From the NCBI RefSeq assembly GCF_023498005.1, contig NZ_CP097289.1, forward strand, positions 2,976,001 through 3,040,000: a DNA stretch of 64,000 bases. Reading direction: 5' to 3'. Each line of letters begins with the position of its first letter. Position 1 is the first letter of the stretch. Positions 1 through 8,262 of this stretch are shown piece after piece. The DNA comes from Streptomyces durmitorensis. Its GTDB lineage: Bacteria > Actinomycetota > Actinomycetes > Streptomycetales > Streptomycetaceae. The notes beneath the pieces were generated by a model. The model was given only the letters and a program-made list of their open reading frames with translations, was not told the DNA's origin and made no database searches. Position numbers and translations under genes: made by a program.

Positions 1-159
1 GCGCTCGGTCTCGACGCGGACACCGCCCACCTGACGGTCCGGTTCGAACCCACCCAGCCCGACCGGGTGTTCTACCTGGAATCGGGGTCGATGACGAGCG
101 GCGGACCGCCACCTGCCGGCCGCAGCCAAGAGAAAGGTTCCCGATATGCGCACCACTGA
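1..159 (+). CDS. 3' end of an unidentified cluster gene (truncated by window edge)
   Basis: An open frame enters from the left edge and ends at a TGA at 157-159, giving the last 52 residues of a protein. The tail contains LTVRFEPTQPDRVFYLESGS and then a Gly/Pro-rich end. I do not recognise the family from this fragment. The stop lies 14 bases inside the following carrier-protein gene, so the two are very probably co-transcribed and translationally coupled, and it belongs to the same biosynthetic operon. The frame assignment is supported by the overlap and by GC-rich third positions. Confidence 0.55.
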   Translation, partial: ALGLDADTAHLTVRFEPTQPDRVFYLESGSMTSGGPPPAGRSQEKGSRYAHH

Positions 160-421
160 CCACACCGAGACCAGCAACCGTGTCCTGTCGGTCCTCGAGA
201 AGCGCTTCGGCGACGCCGCCCGCTCGCTGGCCCCGGACGCGGACCTGACCGACGCACTGCCGGGATTCGACAGCCTGGCGGCTCTCGAGTACGTCACCGC
301 GGTCGAGGGAGAGTTCGGCATCGAGGTCGACTTCGTCGGCGACGACGTGCGCTATTGGTTCAGCACGCTCGAGCGGACCGCCCAGTACGTACACGAGTGC
401 GTCGAGGACCAGGCGGCATGA
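146..421 (+). CDS. Acyl carrier protein
   Basis: This is a 91-residue free-standing carrier protein. The phosphopantetheine attachment motif GFDSL places the modified serine at residue 43, followed by the usual hydrophobic helix II (LAALEYVTAVEGEFGIEVDF). Length and layout match discrete type II ACPs, which carry acyl or aryl thioesters for partner enzymes in the cytoplasm. The ATG overlaps the preceding gene by 14 bases and the stop overlaps the next ATG as ATGA, so it sits inside a tightly coupled operon with an ANL ligase. The likely job is to hold the acid activated by that ligase; this is inferred from context. It could instead be a peptidyl carrier for an amino acid. Confidence 0.9.
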   Translation: MRTTDHTETSNRVLSVLEKRFGDAARSLAPDADLTDALPGFDSLAALEYVTAVEGEFGIEVDFVGDDVRYWFSTLERTAQYVHECVEDQAA

Positions 422-1497
422 CGGAGACCACGGCTCGTACGGAGCGGCCCCCGGCCCGGGGGCGCGACGAGATCTGCTTTGACACGTCCGGCAGCACGGG
501 AGTCCCGCGGCGCTGGTTCCGGCTCCCCCACCAGATGGAGCGCGAGGTGGAGCTGATCGGCACGCATCTCGTCGGCCCGGTCGATCACGTGGTCAACTAC
601 GCCCCGCCGCAGCACCTGTACGGCGCCCTGTTCGGTCAGTGGCTGCCGCGCCTGGCGGACGTTCGCGTCCACCAGGCGTGGACCGACCCGTTCGCGCCCC
701 TGTCGGTCTCGCCCGGCGAACGCGTCCTGGTCGTCTGCGTCCCGATGGCCTGGGAACTGCTGCGCCGCGGCTGGCCGGCGCTGGAACGCGCGGGCTCGGT
801 CGTCGCCCTGCACAGCTCTGCGGCCCCGCCGCACACGGCCCACGCACTCGTCCGCCGAGCCGCTCCGCTGCTTCGGGCACACGAGATCCTGGGGTCGACC
901 GAGACCGGGGGCATCGCCCACCGGCCGCTGGCCCCAGAGGGTTGCGACGCGGACCCCTGGCAGGCCTTCCCCGACGTCTCGTTCGTCCGTGACGTCGGCG
1001 CACCGGCGGAACGGACGGCGGAGCTGCTGGTGCGCAGCCCGCGCCTGGCCCGCCCGGAGAGCGGGACGCGACCGCCCGACCGGTGGGCCACCGGCGACCT
1101 GGTGCGGTTCACAGGCCCCCGTACTTTCCGGCTCCTCGGGCGCAGCGGCTCCCTGATCAAGGTGAACGGAATCAAGGTGCATCTCGCCAGGGTCGACGAG
1201 CGGCTGAACGCCCGCCTGCCGCAGGCGGAATGCGTCGCGCTGCCCCTGCCCGACGACTCGCTCGCCGGGGAGGGCTACGCGGTCCTCTGGTCCGGCCGGG
1301 ACAACGGAGTGGGCCTCGCGGACATCAGAGCGGCTCTCCGGGATTTCCCAGCCCCGTCGAAGGTCGTGGAACTGGCGGAAATACCAAGAACTTCCACCGG
1401 GAAACCGGACCGAACAGCCCTTCTCTCGGCGCTCCGACCGCCGTCCGCGGCCGTTCGAGAAGTCGGATCGGAAACAACAGTCCTTCCAGGAGTCTAG
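418..1497 (+). CDS. AMP-binding (ANL) acyl/aryl ligase, N-terminally short
   Basis: The 359-residue protein has ANL adenylation motifs: the P-loop TSGSTGVPRR at about residues 23-32, GSTETGG near 159-165, DRWATGDL, the hinge region GRSGSLIKVNGIKV, and the C-terminal A10 motif TSTGKPD with the predicted catalytic lysine at 329. These enzymes adenylate a carboxylate and transfer it to CoA or a carrier thiol. The P-loop normally lies 100-200 residues from the N terminus, so roughly the first third of a typical ANL fold is missing. The ATG at 418 is preferred because it overlaps the ACP stop as ATGA; an earlier start at 355 would run inside the ACP gene. It resembles the small ligases of aryl-polyene-type clusters. 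Likely partner: the upstream ACP. Confidence 0.8.
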   Translation: MTETTARTERPPARGRDEICFDTSGSTGVPRRWFRLPHQMEREVELIGTHLVGPVDHVVNYAPPQHLYGALFGQWLPRLADVRVHQAWTDPFAPLSVSPGERVLVVCVPMAWELLRRGWPALERAGSVVALHSSAAPPHTAHALVRRAAPLLRAHEILGSTETGGIAHRPLAPEGCDADPWQAFPDVSFVRDVGAPAERTAELLVRSPRLARPESGTRPPDRWATGDLVRFTGPRTFRLLGRSGSLIKVNGIKVHLARVDERLNARLPQAECVALPLPDDSLAGEGYAVLWSGRDNGVGLADIRAALRDFPAPSKVVELAEIPRTSTGKPDRTALLSALRPPSAAVREVGSETTVLPGV

Positions 1498-1515
1498 GAG
1501 TCCATTCTGTCCAGG

Positions 1516-2256
1516 TTGATCGTGGTGACCGGTGCGAGCGCCGGCATCGGCAAGGCCACGGCGAAGCGGTTCGCCGAGAACGAAGACAAGGTGCTCCTGA
1601 TCGCACGGCAGGAGAACCGGCTCACGCAGGCGGTCGAGGAGATCCGGTCGTGCGTGCCGGGAGCGGACGTCGAGCCGCTCGCCCTCGACATGTCCGATCC
1701 CGAATCGGCGGAGATCCTTCAGGACCACGTCAGGTCGACCGGGCTGCCGGTCAGCGGCCTCGCGTGCTGTGCGGGTGCGGTCCCGCCGTCCGAAGGTGAG
1801 GACGTGACGTCGGTTCTGGCGGAATGGCAGGAGGCGTACCGGTCGAACGTGATGACCTCGGTCATCGCCGTGGAGGGCTTGATCCCCGTCATGGCCGACG
1901 GTGGCAGCATCGTGCTCTACAGCTCCATCGCCGCCTACCGGGGATCCGGCGGGACAGGTGGGTACGGCGCCGCGAAGGCGGCCCTCCACTCGTACGTCCA
2001 CACCCTCTCGGCGCGCCTGGGGCCGCGCGGCATCAGTGCCAACGCCCTCGCGCCGGGCTATGTCGCGGGCACCGCCCTCTTCGGCGACGGGCTCTCCGCC
2101 GCGCGGGAGACCATGCTCGTCCGGCAGACCGCCCTTGGACGCGCGGGGGATCCGGCGGACGTCGCGGAGCTCGCCCTCTACCTGTGCTCGGGCCCCGGCG
2201 GCTATGTCACCTCGCAGATCATCCAGATCAACGGCGGTTCGTACCACGGCGTTTGA
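1516..2256 (+). CDS. Short-chain dehydrogenase/reductase (FabG-like ketoreductase)
   Basis: A classical SDR of about 246 residues. The NAD(P)-binding motif TGASAGIG lies at the N terminus, the catalytic Ser is near 137, and YGAAK supplies Tyr150 and Lys154. The C-terminal substrate loop (NALAPGYVAGTALF) and end (GGSYHGV) fit 3-oxoacyl-ACP reductases. No ATG is available: TTG at 1516 gives the expected short N terminus, but an AGGAG at 1496-1500 is better spaced for a CTG at 1507, which would add three residues. The preceding ligase stops at 1497, so the genes abut. Probable role: reduction of a beta-keto or aromatic carbonyl intermediate held on the ACP (inference). Confidence 0.85.
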   Translation: MIVVTGASAGIGKATAKRFAENEDKVLLIARQENRLTQAVEEIRSCVPGADVEPLALDMSDPESAEILQDHVRSTGLPVSGLACCAGAVPPSEGEDVTSVLAEWQEAYRSNVMTSVIAVEGLIPVMADGGSIVLYSSIAAYRGSGGTGGYGAAKAALHSYVHTLSARLGPRGISANALAPGYVAGTALFGDGLSAARETMLVRQTALGRAGDPADVAELALYLCSGPGGYVTSQIIQINGGSYHGV

Positions 2257-2344
2257 GGACGCGCGGGGTGCCGCCCCCTCCCCTGTCGGCCGCCCCTCTC
2301 TTCGACCTTTCAGCCCTTCGACCGAGAAAGCACGGTGACATGCC

Positions 2345-3397
2345 ATGAACGCCCGCGAGCAGGCCGACGCGCACGTCCGAGCCATGATGCGCTGGCACTT
2401 CGACCCGGCCACGGGATCCCGGTACTGGCTCGAGCGCCGCGACCGGCTGGGTTTCGATCCGGTCGAGGACGTGCGGTGCGTCGATGACCTGCTGAAGTTC
2501 CCCAACCTGGTGGACGAACTCCGCGACGTTCCGGTCGAGGACCTGATCCCCCGCGGCCTGGACGCCACGGAGAAGGTGTTCGCCGTGTACGAGAGCGGTG
2601 GCACCACAGGGGCCCCCAAGCGCTTCGTGATGTTCGAGAACTGGTTCGACCAGTACATGGCGTGGGAGAACTCCCACTACCCCGATGACGGTGAGGGGCA
2701 CACTCTGGCCGTGGCGCCCAGCGGCCCCCACATGCTCGGCGAGTACTCCAAGAGGATCGCGCAGGCCAGGGGCGGGATCCGGTTCTCCATCGACCTGGAT
2801 CCGCGCTGGGTGAAACGCCTCATCGCGGCCGGTGACTCCGCCGGTGCCGGCGCGTACGTCGATCACCTCGTCGACCAGGCCGAACTGGTCCTGCAGTCAC
2901 AGGACATCGCCTTCCTGATCACGACGCCTCCCCTCCTCGCCCGGCTGGCCCAGCGGGCCTCGGCCCGCGCGCTGATCCAGGAGAAGGTGCGCCTCGTGAT
3001 CTGGACAGGAGCGCACATGGACCTGGACACCCTGGACCATCTGGCCACGGAGCTCTTCCCCAAGACGCGGTTCCGGGGGTCGTACGGCAGCACCTCCGTC
3101 CTCAGCGGCACGGTCCAGCGCCCCGACCCGGAGGGCACGGGCGACACGGTCTTCGACTCGTACGCCCCCTACGTCTTCTACCGCGTGGTCGACCCCTCCT
3201 CCGGTCAGCCGGTCGAGTTCGGGTCACAAGGAGCCGTGGTCATGAACTACCTCACCAAGTACGGCCTCGTGCCCAACAGCCTCGAACGCGACCTGGCCAC
3301 GCGGGTACCCAGCCCCACAGGGGCCGGAGACTCCCTGCGGAACATTCATCCGGTCGCCGAGATGGACGGCCAGAAGATGATCGAAGGCGTCTATTGA
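2345..3397 (+). CDS. ANL-superfamily adenylation protein lacking the C-terminal domain
   Basis: A 350-residue protein with a phenylacetate-CoA-ligase-like ATP-binding loop ESGGTTGAPKR at residues 83-93 and a later GSYGSTSVLSG region equivalent to motif A5. It looks like the compact adenylation enzymes seen in phenazine-type pathways (EhpF-like, from memory). The protein stops soon after the central beta-rich part and shows no A10 lysine segment, so the mobile C-terminal domain is absent or supplied in trans. It follows the SDR by 88 bases, has only a weak purine-rich ribosome site, and its TGA overlaps the next ATG as TGATG. Likely role: activation of an aromatic acid. Whether it is active alone is unclear. 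Confidence 0.7.
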   Translation: MNAREQADAHVRAMMRWHFDPATGSRYWLERRDRLGFDPVEDVRCVDDLLKFPNLVDELRDVPVEDLIPRGLDATEKVFAVYESGGTTGAPKRFVMFENWFDQYMAWENSHYPDDGEGHTLAVAPSGPHMLGEYSKRIAQARGGIRFSIDLDPRWVKRLIAAGDSAGAGAYVDHLVDQAELVLQSQDIAFLITTPPLLARLAQRASARALIQEKVRLVIWTGAHMDLDTLDHLATELFPKTRFRGSYGSTSVLSGTVQRPDPEGTGDTVFDSYAPYVFYRVVDPSSGQPVEFGSQGAVVMNYLTKYGLVPNSLERDLATRVPSPTGAGDSLRNIHPVAEMDGQKMIEGVY

Positions 3398-5034
3398 TGC
3401 CGACCACGCCCACGGCCCGGCACCTGGAACTCGACGGAACCGACCTCTCGCCCCGCTCGGTCGCCGCAGCCGCACGCCGCGACGGCGGTGAGACCCGGGT
3501 GACGCTCGGTGCCGCGGCCACCGAGCGGATGCACGCCTCCGTCGGCCTCAAGGAGACGCTGCTGGCCCAGGAGATCCCCATCTACGCCGTGACGACGGGC
3601 TTCGGGGACAGCTGCGTCCGGCAGATCTCGCCGGACAAGGCGCACGAACTCCAGCGCAACCTGGTGCTCTATCACCTCAACGGCGTGGGACCGAAAGCCG
3701 TACCGGAGGTCGCCCGGGCAGCCATGCTCATCAGGGCCAACGCGCTGGCCAAGGGGGTCTCGGCGATCCGGCCGCAGGCGGTGTCGATCCTCCTTGAGTG
3801 TCTGAGCCGGGACATTCTGCCGTTGATCCCTGAACGCGGGTCGGTCGGCGCGAGCGGTGATCTGGTGCCGCTGTGCTACTTGGCCGCGGCGCTGATCGGC
3901 GAAGGGCAGGTCCTGCACCGCGGCACCGTGCGTCCGGCGCTCGACGCCCTGCGCGACGAGGGCATCGAGCCGCTGCGGCTCGCGCCCAAGGAGGGAATCG
4001 CGCTGATCAACGGAACCTCCTTCGCCGCCGCATACGCGGTCCTCGCCGCCTGGGACGCGAGGGAACTGGCCTTCGTCGCCGAGATCGCGACGGCCATGAC
4101 GCTGGAGGCGCTGCACGGCAACGCGTCGGCACTGCATCCCTTCGTCCACGCGAACAAGCCGCACCCGGGCCAGGTCAAGGCCGCCGGGTCCATTCGGGCC
4201 TTGCTGGCGGGGTCGCGGCTCGCCACTTCCTTCGACGACATTCTGGTGCGCCGCGAAAGGCTGGCCGGGCAGAGTTCCCTGCGGCTGAACGAGAGGATCC
4301 AGGACAAGTACTCGGTGCGCTGTGCCCCGCAGATCATCGGCATCGTCCATGACACGCTCGACTGGACGGAGAGCTGGCTCGGCACCGAGATCAACTCCGC
4401 CACCGACAACCCCCTGTTCGACGTCGCCGGGTCCGGACTCCATCTCGGCGGGAACTTCTACGCCGGCCATGTCGGGCAGGCCATGGACAGCCTGAAGACC
4501 ACGGTGGCCGGCCTGGCCAATCTGCTCGACCGTCAGCTCGCGCTCGTCGTGGACGAGAAGTTCAACGAGGGACTGCCACCCAATCTGGTCGTCGCACGAC
4601 GTCCGGACGAGCCCGAGGCGGGGCTGCACCACGGATTCAAGGGGATGCAGATAGCCGCCTCGGCCGTCACCGCCGAAGCCCTCAAACAGACGGGTCCGGT
4701 TTCGGTGTTCTCCCGCTCCACGGAGGCGCACAACCAGGACATCGTCAGCATGGGCACCATCTCGGCCCGTGACGCGCGCACCGTCAACGGCCTGGTCCGC
4801 GAAGTGGCGGCCATCCATCTGCTCGCCCTTGCCCAGGCCATCGACCTGCGGGGCGTGGAGAAGGCATCACCGGCCGTCCGGGCAGTGCACGGGCTCATCA
4901 GGGAGCACAGCGCCTTCGTCACCCACGACCGCCGTCTGGACCAGGACATCGAGGCGGTGACGGCCCTGATCGAGACCGGAGCCCTGCGGCGCGCGGCGGG
5001 GCTCGGCGACGAGGACTTCGCCGAACGGTACTGA
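3397..5034 (+). CDS. MIO-dependent aromatic ammonia-lyase or 2,3-aminomutase
   Basis: The 545-residue protein belongs to the HAL/PAL/TAL family. The Ala152-Ser153-Gly154 triad in SVGASGDLVPL cyclises to the MIO electrophile. The catalytic Tyr63 lies in IYAVTTGFGD, and the late motif STEAHNQDIVSMG has the Gln and Glu pattern of tyrosine/phenylalanine lyases and aminomutases rather than histidine lyases. The substrate-selectivity pair is Tyr92-His93, unlike the HL, FL or SH pairs I recall for TAL, PAL and HAL. It would convert an aromatic amino acid to an aryl acrylate or to a beta-amino acid. The ATG overlaps the upstream stop, so it is coupled to the preceding ligase gene, a natural consumer of its product. 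Lyase and mutase activity cannot be separated by eye. Confidence 0.9.
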   Translation: MPTTPTARHLELDGTDLSPRSVAAAARRDGGETRVTLGAAATERMHASVGLKETLLAQEIPIYAVTTGFGDSCVRQISPDKAHELQRNLVLYHLNGVGPKAVPEVARAAMLIRANALAKGVSAIRPQAVSILLECLSRDILPLIPERGSVGASGDLVPLCYLAAALIGEGQVLHRGTVRPALDALRDEGIEPLRLAPKEGIALINGTSFAAAYAVLAAWDARELAFVAEIATAMTLEALHGNASALHPFVHANKPHPGQVKAAGSIRALLAGSRLATSFDDILVRRERLAGQSSLRLNERIQDKYSVRCAPQIIGIVHDTLDWTESWLGTEINSATDNPLFDVAGSGLHLGGNFYAGHVGQAMDSLKTTVAGLANLLDRQLALVVDEKFNEGLPPNLVVARRPDEPEAGLHHGFKGMQIAASAVTAEALKQTGPVSVFSRSTEAHNQDIVSMGTISARDARTVNGLVREVAAIHLLALAQAIDLRGVEKASPAVRAVHGLIREHSAFVTHDRRLDQDIEAVTALIETGALRRAAGLGDEDFAERY

Positions 5035-5059
5035 CCCACCCAAGAAGGAGATTCATCGC

Positions 5060-5530
5060 ATGCCGAAGAAGACTTTCGCCCTGTTCACCGTTGCCGCGAG
5101 TGGACTGCTCGCACTGGGAATATCCTCGGTGCTCACCGTTCCCGCGCAGGCCACGTCCGAGAAGGTCATCGACCTGAACGTGGGCAACAACGGAGTCGTA
5201 CACACCGATGTCGGCGCCCCCGGACTGAGCGTCGGGGACGAGTTCGTATACGCGGACAAGCTTTCCCGGGGCGGCAAGCAGATCGGTGAGGACGGCAGTT
5301 CCTGTCAGGTGACCGAGCTGCACGGCTCGGACACCACCACCAGCTGCGTGCTTTCGGTGCGCCTGCCGGAGGGGCAACTGACCGCCCAGTCGCTGTGGGT
5401 GAAGGGCAGCGACACGGTGCGGATGGCCATCACCGGGGGTACGGGCGCCTACCGCGGCGCCACCGGTGAGCTGGCGGCCAAGGACATCCAGACGCCGCAC
5501 GAGACCTACCGCATCACGTTGGACAGGTAG
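5060..5530 (+). CDS. Secreted allene-oxide-cyclase/dirigent-barrel protein
   Basis: A 156-residue exported protein. Residues 1-32 form a Sec signal peptide (KK, a hydrophobic core, then PAQA before TSEK). The mature part is an eight-stranded-barrel type sequence with the hallmark ITGGTGAYRGATGELAAKD near the C terminus, seen in plant allene oxide cyclases and dirigent proteins. A strong ribosome site (AAGGAG) precedes the ATG. It lies 25 bases after the MIO enzyme and 6 bases before the ADH, so it is in the operon. Dirigent proteins steer coupling of phenylpropanoid radicals. Whether this bacterial member is a cyclase, a coupling guide or a binding protein is unknown, but its place beside phenylpropanoid-type enzymes is suggestive. 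Confidence 0.8.
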   Translation: MPKKTFALFTVAASGLLALGISSVLTVPAQATSEKVIDLNVGNNGVVHTDVGAPGLSVGDEFVYADKLSRGGKQIGEDGSSCQVTELHGSDTTTSCVLSVRLPEGQLTAQSLWVKGSDTVRMAITGGTGAYRGATGELAAKDIQTPHETYRITLDR

Positions 5531-5536
5531 GCCGCG

Positions 5537-6583
5537 ATGTCCGACACCCTCGCGCTGTCGCTGCCCGCCAAGGGGGCGCCGTTCACGCTGACCACCATCG
5601 AGCGGCGCCCGCTGCGCGACAACGACGTCCGCATCGACATCAGGTTCTCCGGCATCTGCCACACCGACCTGCACTTCGGCCACGACGACTGGGGTGGGAC
5701 CCTCTTCCCCCTCGTTCCCGGACACGAGATAACCGGGGTGGTCGCGGAAGTCGGCTCCGCCGTCACGGAGTTCACGCCGGGTGACCGGGTGGGCGTGGGC
5801 TGCATGGTCAACTCCTGTGGAAAATGCGCCCCTTGCCGCTCGGGCGAGGAGCAGTACTGCACAGAAGGCTTCGTCAAGACGTACTCGGCCCGTGACCATG
5901 ACGGGACGGTGACGCTGGGCGGTTACAGCCGGTCCATCGTCGTCACGGAGCACTTCGTCGTGCGCGTCCCCGATGGGCTCGAACTCGACCGTGCGGCCCC
6001 GCTGCTGTGCGCGGGCGCCACGGTGTACTCACCTCTCCGCCGGTGGCAGGCGGGTCCGGGCAGGAACATCGGCGTGCTCGGCATGGGCGGTCTCGGGCAT
6101 CTCGGCGTGAAGATCGCCGCGGCCATGGGTGCCGAGGTCACGCTCCTGAGCCGGTCCCCTGACAAGAAGGACGACGCCCTGCGCTTCGGTGCCGCACGGT
6201 TCGTGGACACCCGCGACAGTGAGCAACTCGCCGCGCTCGCCGGTCACTTCGACCTGATCGTCAACACCGTGCCGGCCCTCCTCGACGTGGACACCTATCT
6301 GGGCCTGCTCGGCATCGGCGGCACCCTCGTCCACGTGGGCGCTCCGGCCGACCCGATCGCCTCGTACAACGTGTTCTCCCTGTTGAGTGCCCGTCGCGGC
6401 ATCGCGGGGTCCTCCATCGGCGGAATACGCGAGACCCAGGAAATGCTCGACTTCTGCGCGCGGCACCACATCGCCTCGGAGATCGAGAAGATCCCGGCCG
6501 ACCGAGCAGCCGAAGCCTGGGAGAACCTGTCCGGCGTCCGCTACCGCTATGTCATCGATATCGCCACGCTCGGCACGACCTGA
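5537..6583 (+). CDS. Zinc-dependent alcohol dehydrogenase, cinnamyl-alcohol-dehydrogenase type
   Basis: A 348-residue medium-chain dehydrogenase. Catalytic zinc ligands are Cys41 and His63-Glu64 plus a later Cys in LLCAGAT. Structural zinc ligands are Cys94, Cys97, Cys100 and Cys108 (CGKCAPC and QYC). The dinucleotide site GVLGMGGLGHLG lies near residue 176. The sequence pattern is that of the CAD/YahK branch, which interconverts aldehydes and alcohols, often aromatic ones, with NADP. It begins 6 bases after the barrel-protein stop. In this cluster it could reduce an aryl aldehyde or oxidise a benzylic alcohol (inference). Confidence 0.9.
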   Translation: MSDTLALSLPAKGAPFTLTTIERRPLRDNDVRIDIRFSGICHTDLHFGHDDWGGTLFPLVPGHEITGVVAEVGSAVTEFTPGDRVGVGCMVNSCGKCAPCRSGEEQYCTEGFVKTYSARDHDGTVTLGGYSRSIVVTEHFVVRVPDGLELDRAAPLLCAGATVYSPLRRWQAGPGRNIGVLGMGGLGHLGVKIAAAMGAEVTLLSRSPDKKDDALRFGAARFVDTRDSEQLAALAGHFDLIVNTVPALLDVDTYLGLLGIGGTLVHVGAPADPIASYNVFSLLSARRGIAGSSIGGIRETQEMLDFCARHHIASEIEKIPADRAAEAWENLSGVRYRYVIDIATLGTT

Positions 6584-6653
6584 CCCGGCCGCCGCTTCAA
6601 GGCCCTTCGCGTCCGACCCGACTCTGAAATCAGCAACAACGGAGGCAGATGCC

Positions 6654-8249
6654 ATGTCACCCCAGCGCGTTCCTGTACTCGTCGTCGGTGGCGCCTATAC
6701 CGGGATCACCACTGCTCTGAGTCTTGCGGCACGTGGTGTGCGGCCCCTTCTGGTGGAGCGACGACCGCATTCCTCCACGCTGCCGAAGGCATGGGGACTG
6801 AACACCCGTTCCCAGGAACTGCTCAACACACTGCCCGGCGTGGCGCAGCGGCTCCGCACCGCCCTCGCGGACACCCAGTGGCCCCGCATCAGCCACGGCG
6901 CCTGCCTCGCCGATCCCGAGCGGCTCCACCTCGACCCGCTGGCCGGGCTGCCCGACCCGCAGGAGCTCTCGTCGGTGCCCCCGCTGGCCTGGATATCCCA
7001 GGCCCAGGTCGAGGAGATCCTCCGTACCAGCGCCGAGGAAGCCGGCGCGGACGTCCGCTTCGGCACCGAGATGGTCTCCTTCACCCAGGACGACGAGAAG
7101 ATCACCGCGACACTGCGTGAGGTGGCCGACGGCCGCGAGTACGTGGTCGAGGCGGATTACATGGTGGCGGCCGACGGGAACACGAGCCCGATCCGGGACA
7201 GCCTCGGCATTGCCGTCGAGGGCAGCGGAACCATCGGCCACATGTACATCCTCACGTTCGAGGCCGATCTGACGCGATACGTGGAGAAGGGTGCGGTCGA
7301 GGTCGTCGGAATGCCCGGCAGCGGATCCAGCTTCATCCTGGACGGCTCCGAGCGGCACACGCTGTGGGTCGACTACTTCCCCGAGCGGGGCGAGACGCCG
7401 CAGGACTTCAGCGAGGCGCGCTGCCTGGAGCGGATCCGCCGCGCGATCGGCGACCCCGAGATCGACGTCACCTTCGTCAACGCCCGCTTCTTCGCCATCA
7501 ATCACAAGCTGGCCGAAAGGTTCCGCGAGGGCCGCGTCTTCCTCGCGGGCGACTCCGCGCACGCCTGCCCGCCCAATGGGGGGCAGGGCGGCAACCTCGC
7601 CATTCAGGACGCCTACGACCTGTCCTGGCGGCTCGCGCTGGTTCTCACCGGGCAAGCCGGAGCCGACCTGCTCGACACGTACGAGAGCGAGCGGCGCCCG
7701 ATCGTCACCCTCACTCTCGAGCGCGAGGTCGAACTGGCGAAGATCTCCGAGGGCCGGGTGCCCGCCAGCTACAACCCGTCCGACCCCCATGCCCCCATCC
7801 CCATGCCCAAGGAGTACCTGGGCTTCCGTTACCACTCCGCCGCGGTCCGCACCGAGGCCGACGACGACGGCAGCCTCCAGGAGGATCCCTGGATCGCCAC
7901 CGGGCGCCCCGGGGGACGAGCACCGCACGTCGTCCTCGCCGAGGGCCCGCGGGAGTTCTCCACGCACGACCTGTTCGGTCGCGGTTTCGTGCTGCTCGCG
8001 GGGTACGAAGCACCCCAGTGGGTCTCCGCGGCCGAGAAGGTCGCCCGCCGTCTCGGGGTCACCCTGGCCGCGCACCGGATGGGCGACCGCTTCTTCGACA
8101 GCGGCGACTGGTGCGGCCGTTACGGGGTCGAACCGACCGGCGCCGCGCTGGTCCGCCCCGACGCGGTCGTGGCCTGGCGCGGCAAGAAGGCCGCGGACGA
8201 TCCAGAAGGTGAGCTGACGGCCGCGCTCACCGCGATACTCACCCGCTGA
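6654..8249 (+). CDS. FAD-dependent aromatic monooxygenase (class A, PHBH-like)
   Basis: A 531-residue flavoprotein. The N-terminal ADP-binding loop is GGAYTG (residues 12-17), a slight variant of GxGxxG. The second FAD site is GDSAHACPPNGGQGGNLAI, the usual form in polyketide ring hydroxylases of the TcmG/RdmE kind. The C-terminal 130 residues form a thioredoxin-like tail, where the usual cysteines are not evident. Start chosen at 6654 because a GGAGG lies at good distance; upstream codons overlap the ADH end. It likely hydroxylates or oxidatively opens an aromatic ring of the product using NAD(P)H and O2. It is the last gene of the left-hand plus-strand run. Confidence 0.9.
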   Translation: MSPQRVPVLVVGGAYTGITTALSLAARGVRPLLVERRPHSSTLPKAWGLNTRSQELLNTLPGVAQRLRTALADTQWPRISHGACLADPERLHLDPLAGLPDPQELSSVPPLAWISQAQVEEILRTSAEEAGADVRFGTEMVSFTQDDEKITATLREVADGREYVVEADYMVAADGNTSPIRDSLGIAVEGSGTIGHMYILTFEADLTRYVEKGAVEVVGMPGSGSSFILDGSERHTLWVDYFPERGETPQDFSEARCLERIRRAIGDPEIDVTFVNARFFAINHKLAERFREGRVFLAGDSAHACPPNGGQGGNLAIQDAYDLSWRLALVLTGQAGADLLDTYESERRPIVTLTLEREVELAKISEGRVPASYNPSDPHAPIPMPKEYLGFRYHSAAVRTEADDDGSLQEDPWIATGRPGGRAPHVVLAEGPREFSTHDLFGRGFVLLAGYEAPQWVSAAEKVARRLGVTLAAHRMGDRFFDSGDWCGRYGVEPTGAALVRPDAVVAWRGKKAADDPEGELTAALTAILTR

Positions 8250-8262
8250 TCGGCGGGTCGAC

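Noticed and set aside
352..2658. A 768-codon minus-strand frame opposite the ACP-ligase-SDR genes
   Set aside because: It mirrors the codon bias of the plus-strand genes, has Arg/Gly/Asp-rich nonsense composition and no domain; a high-GC shadow.
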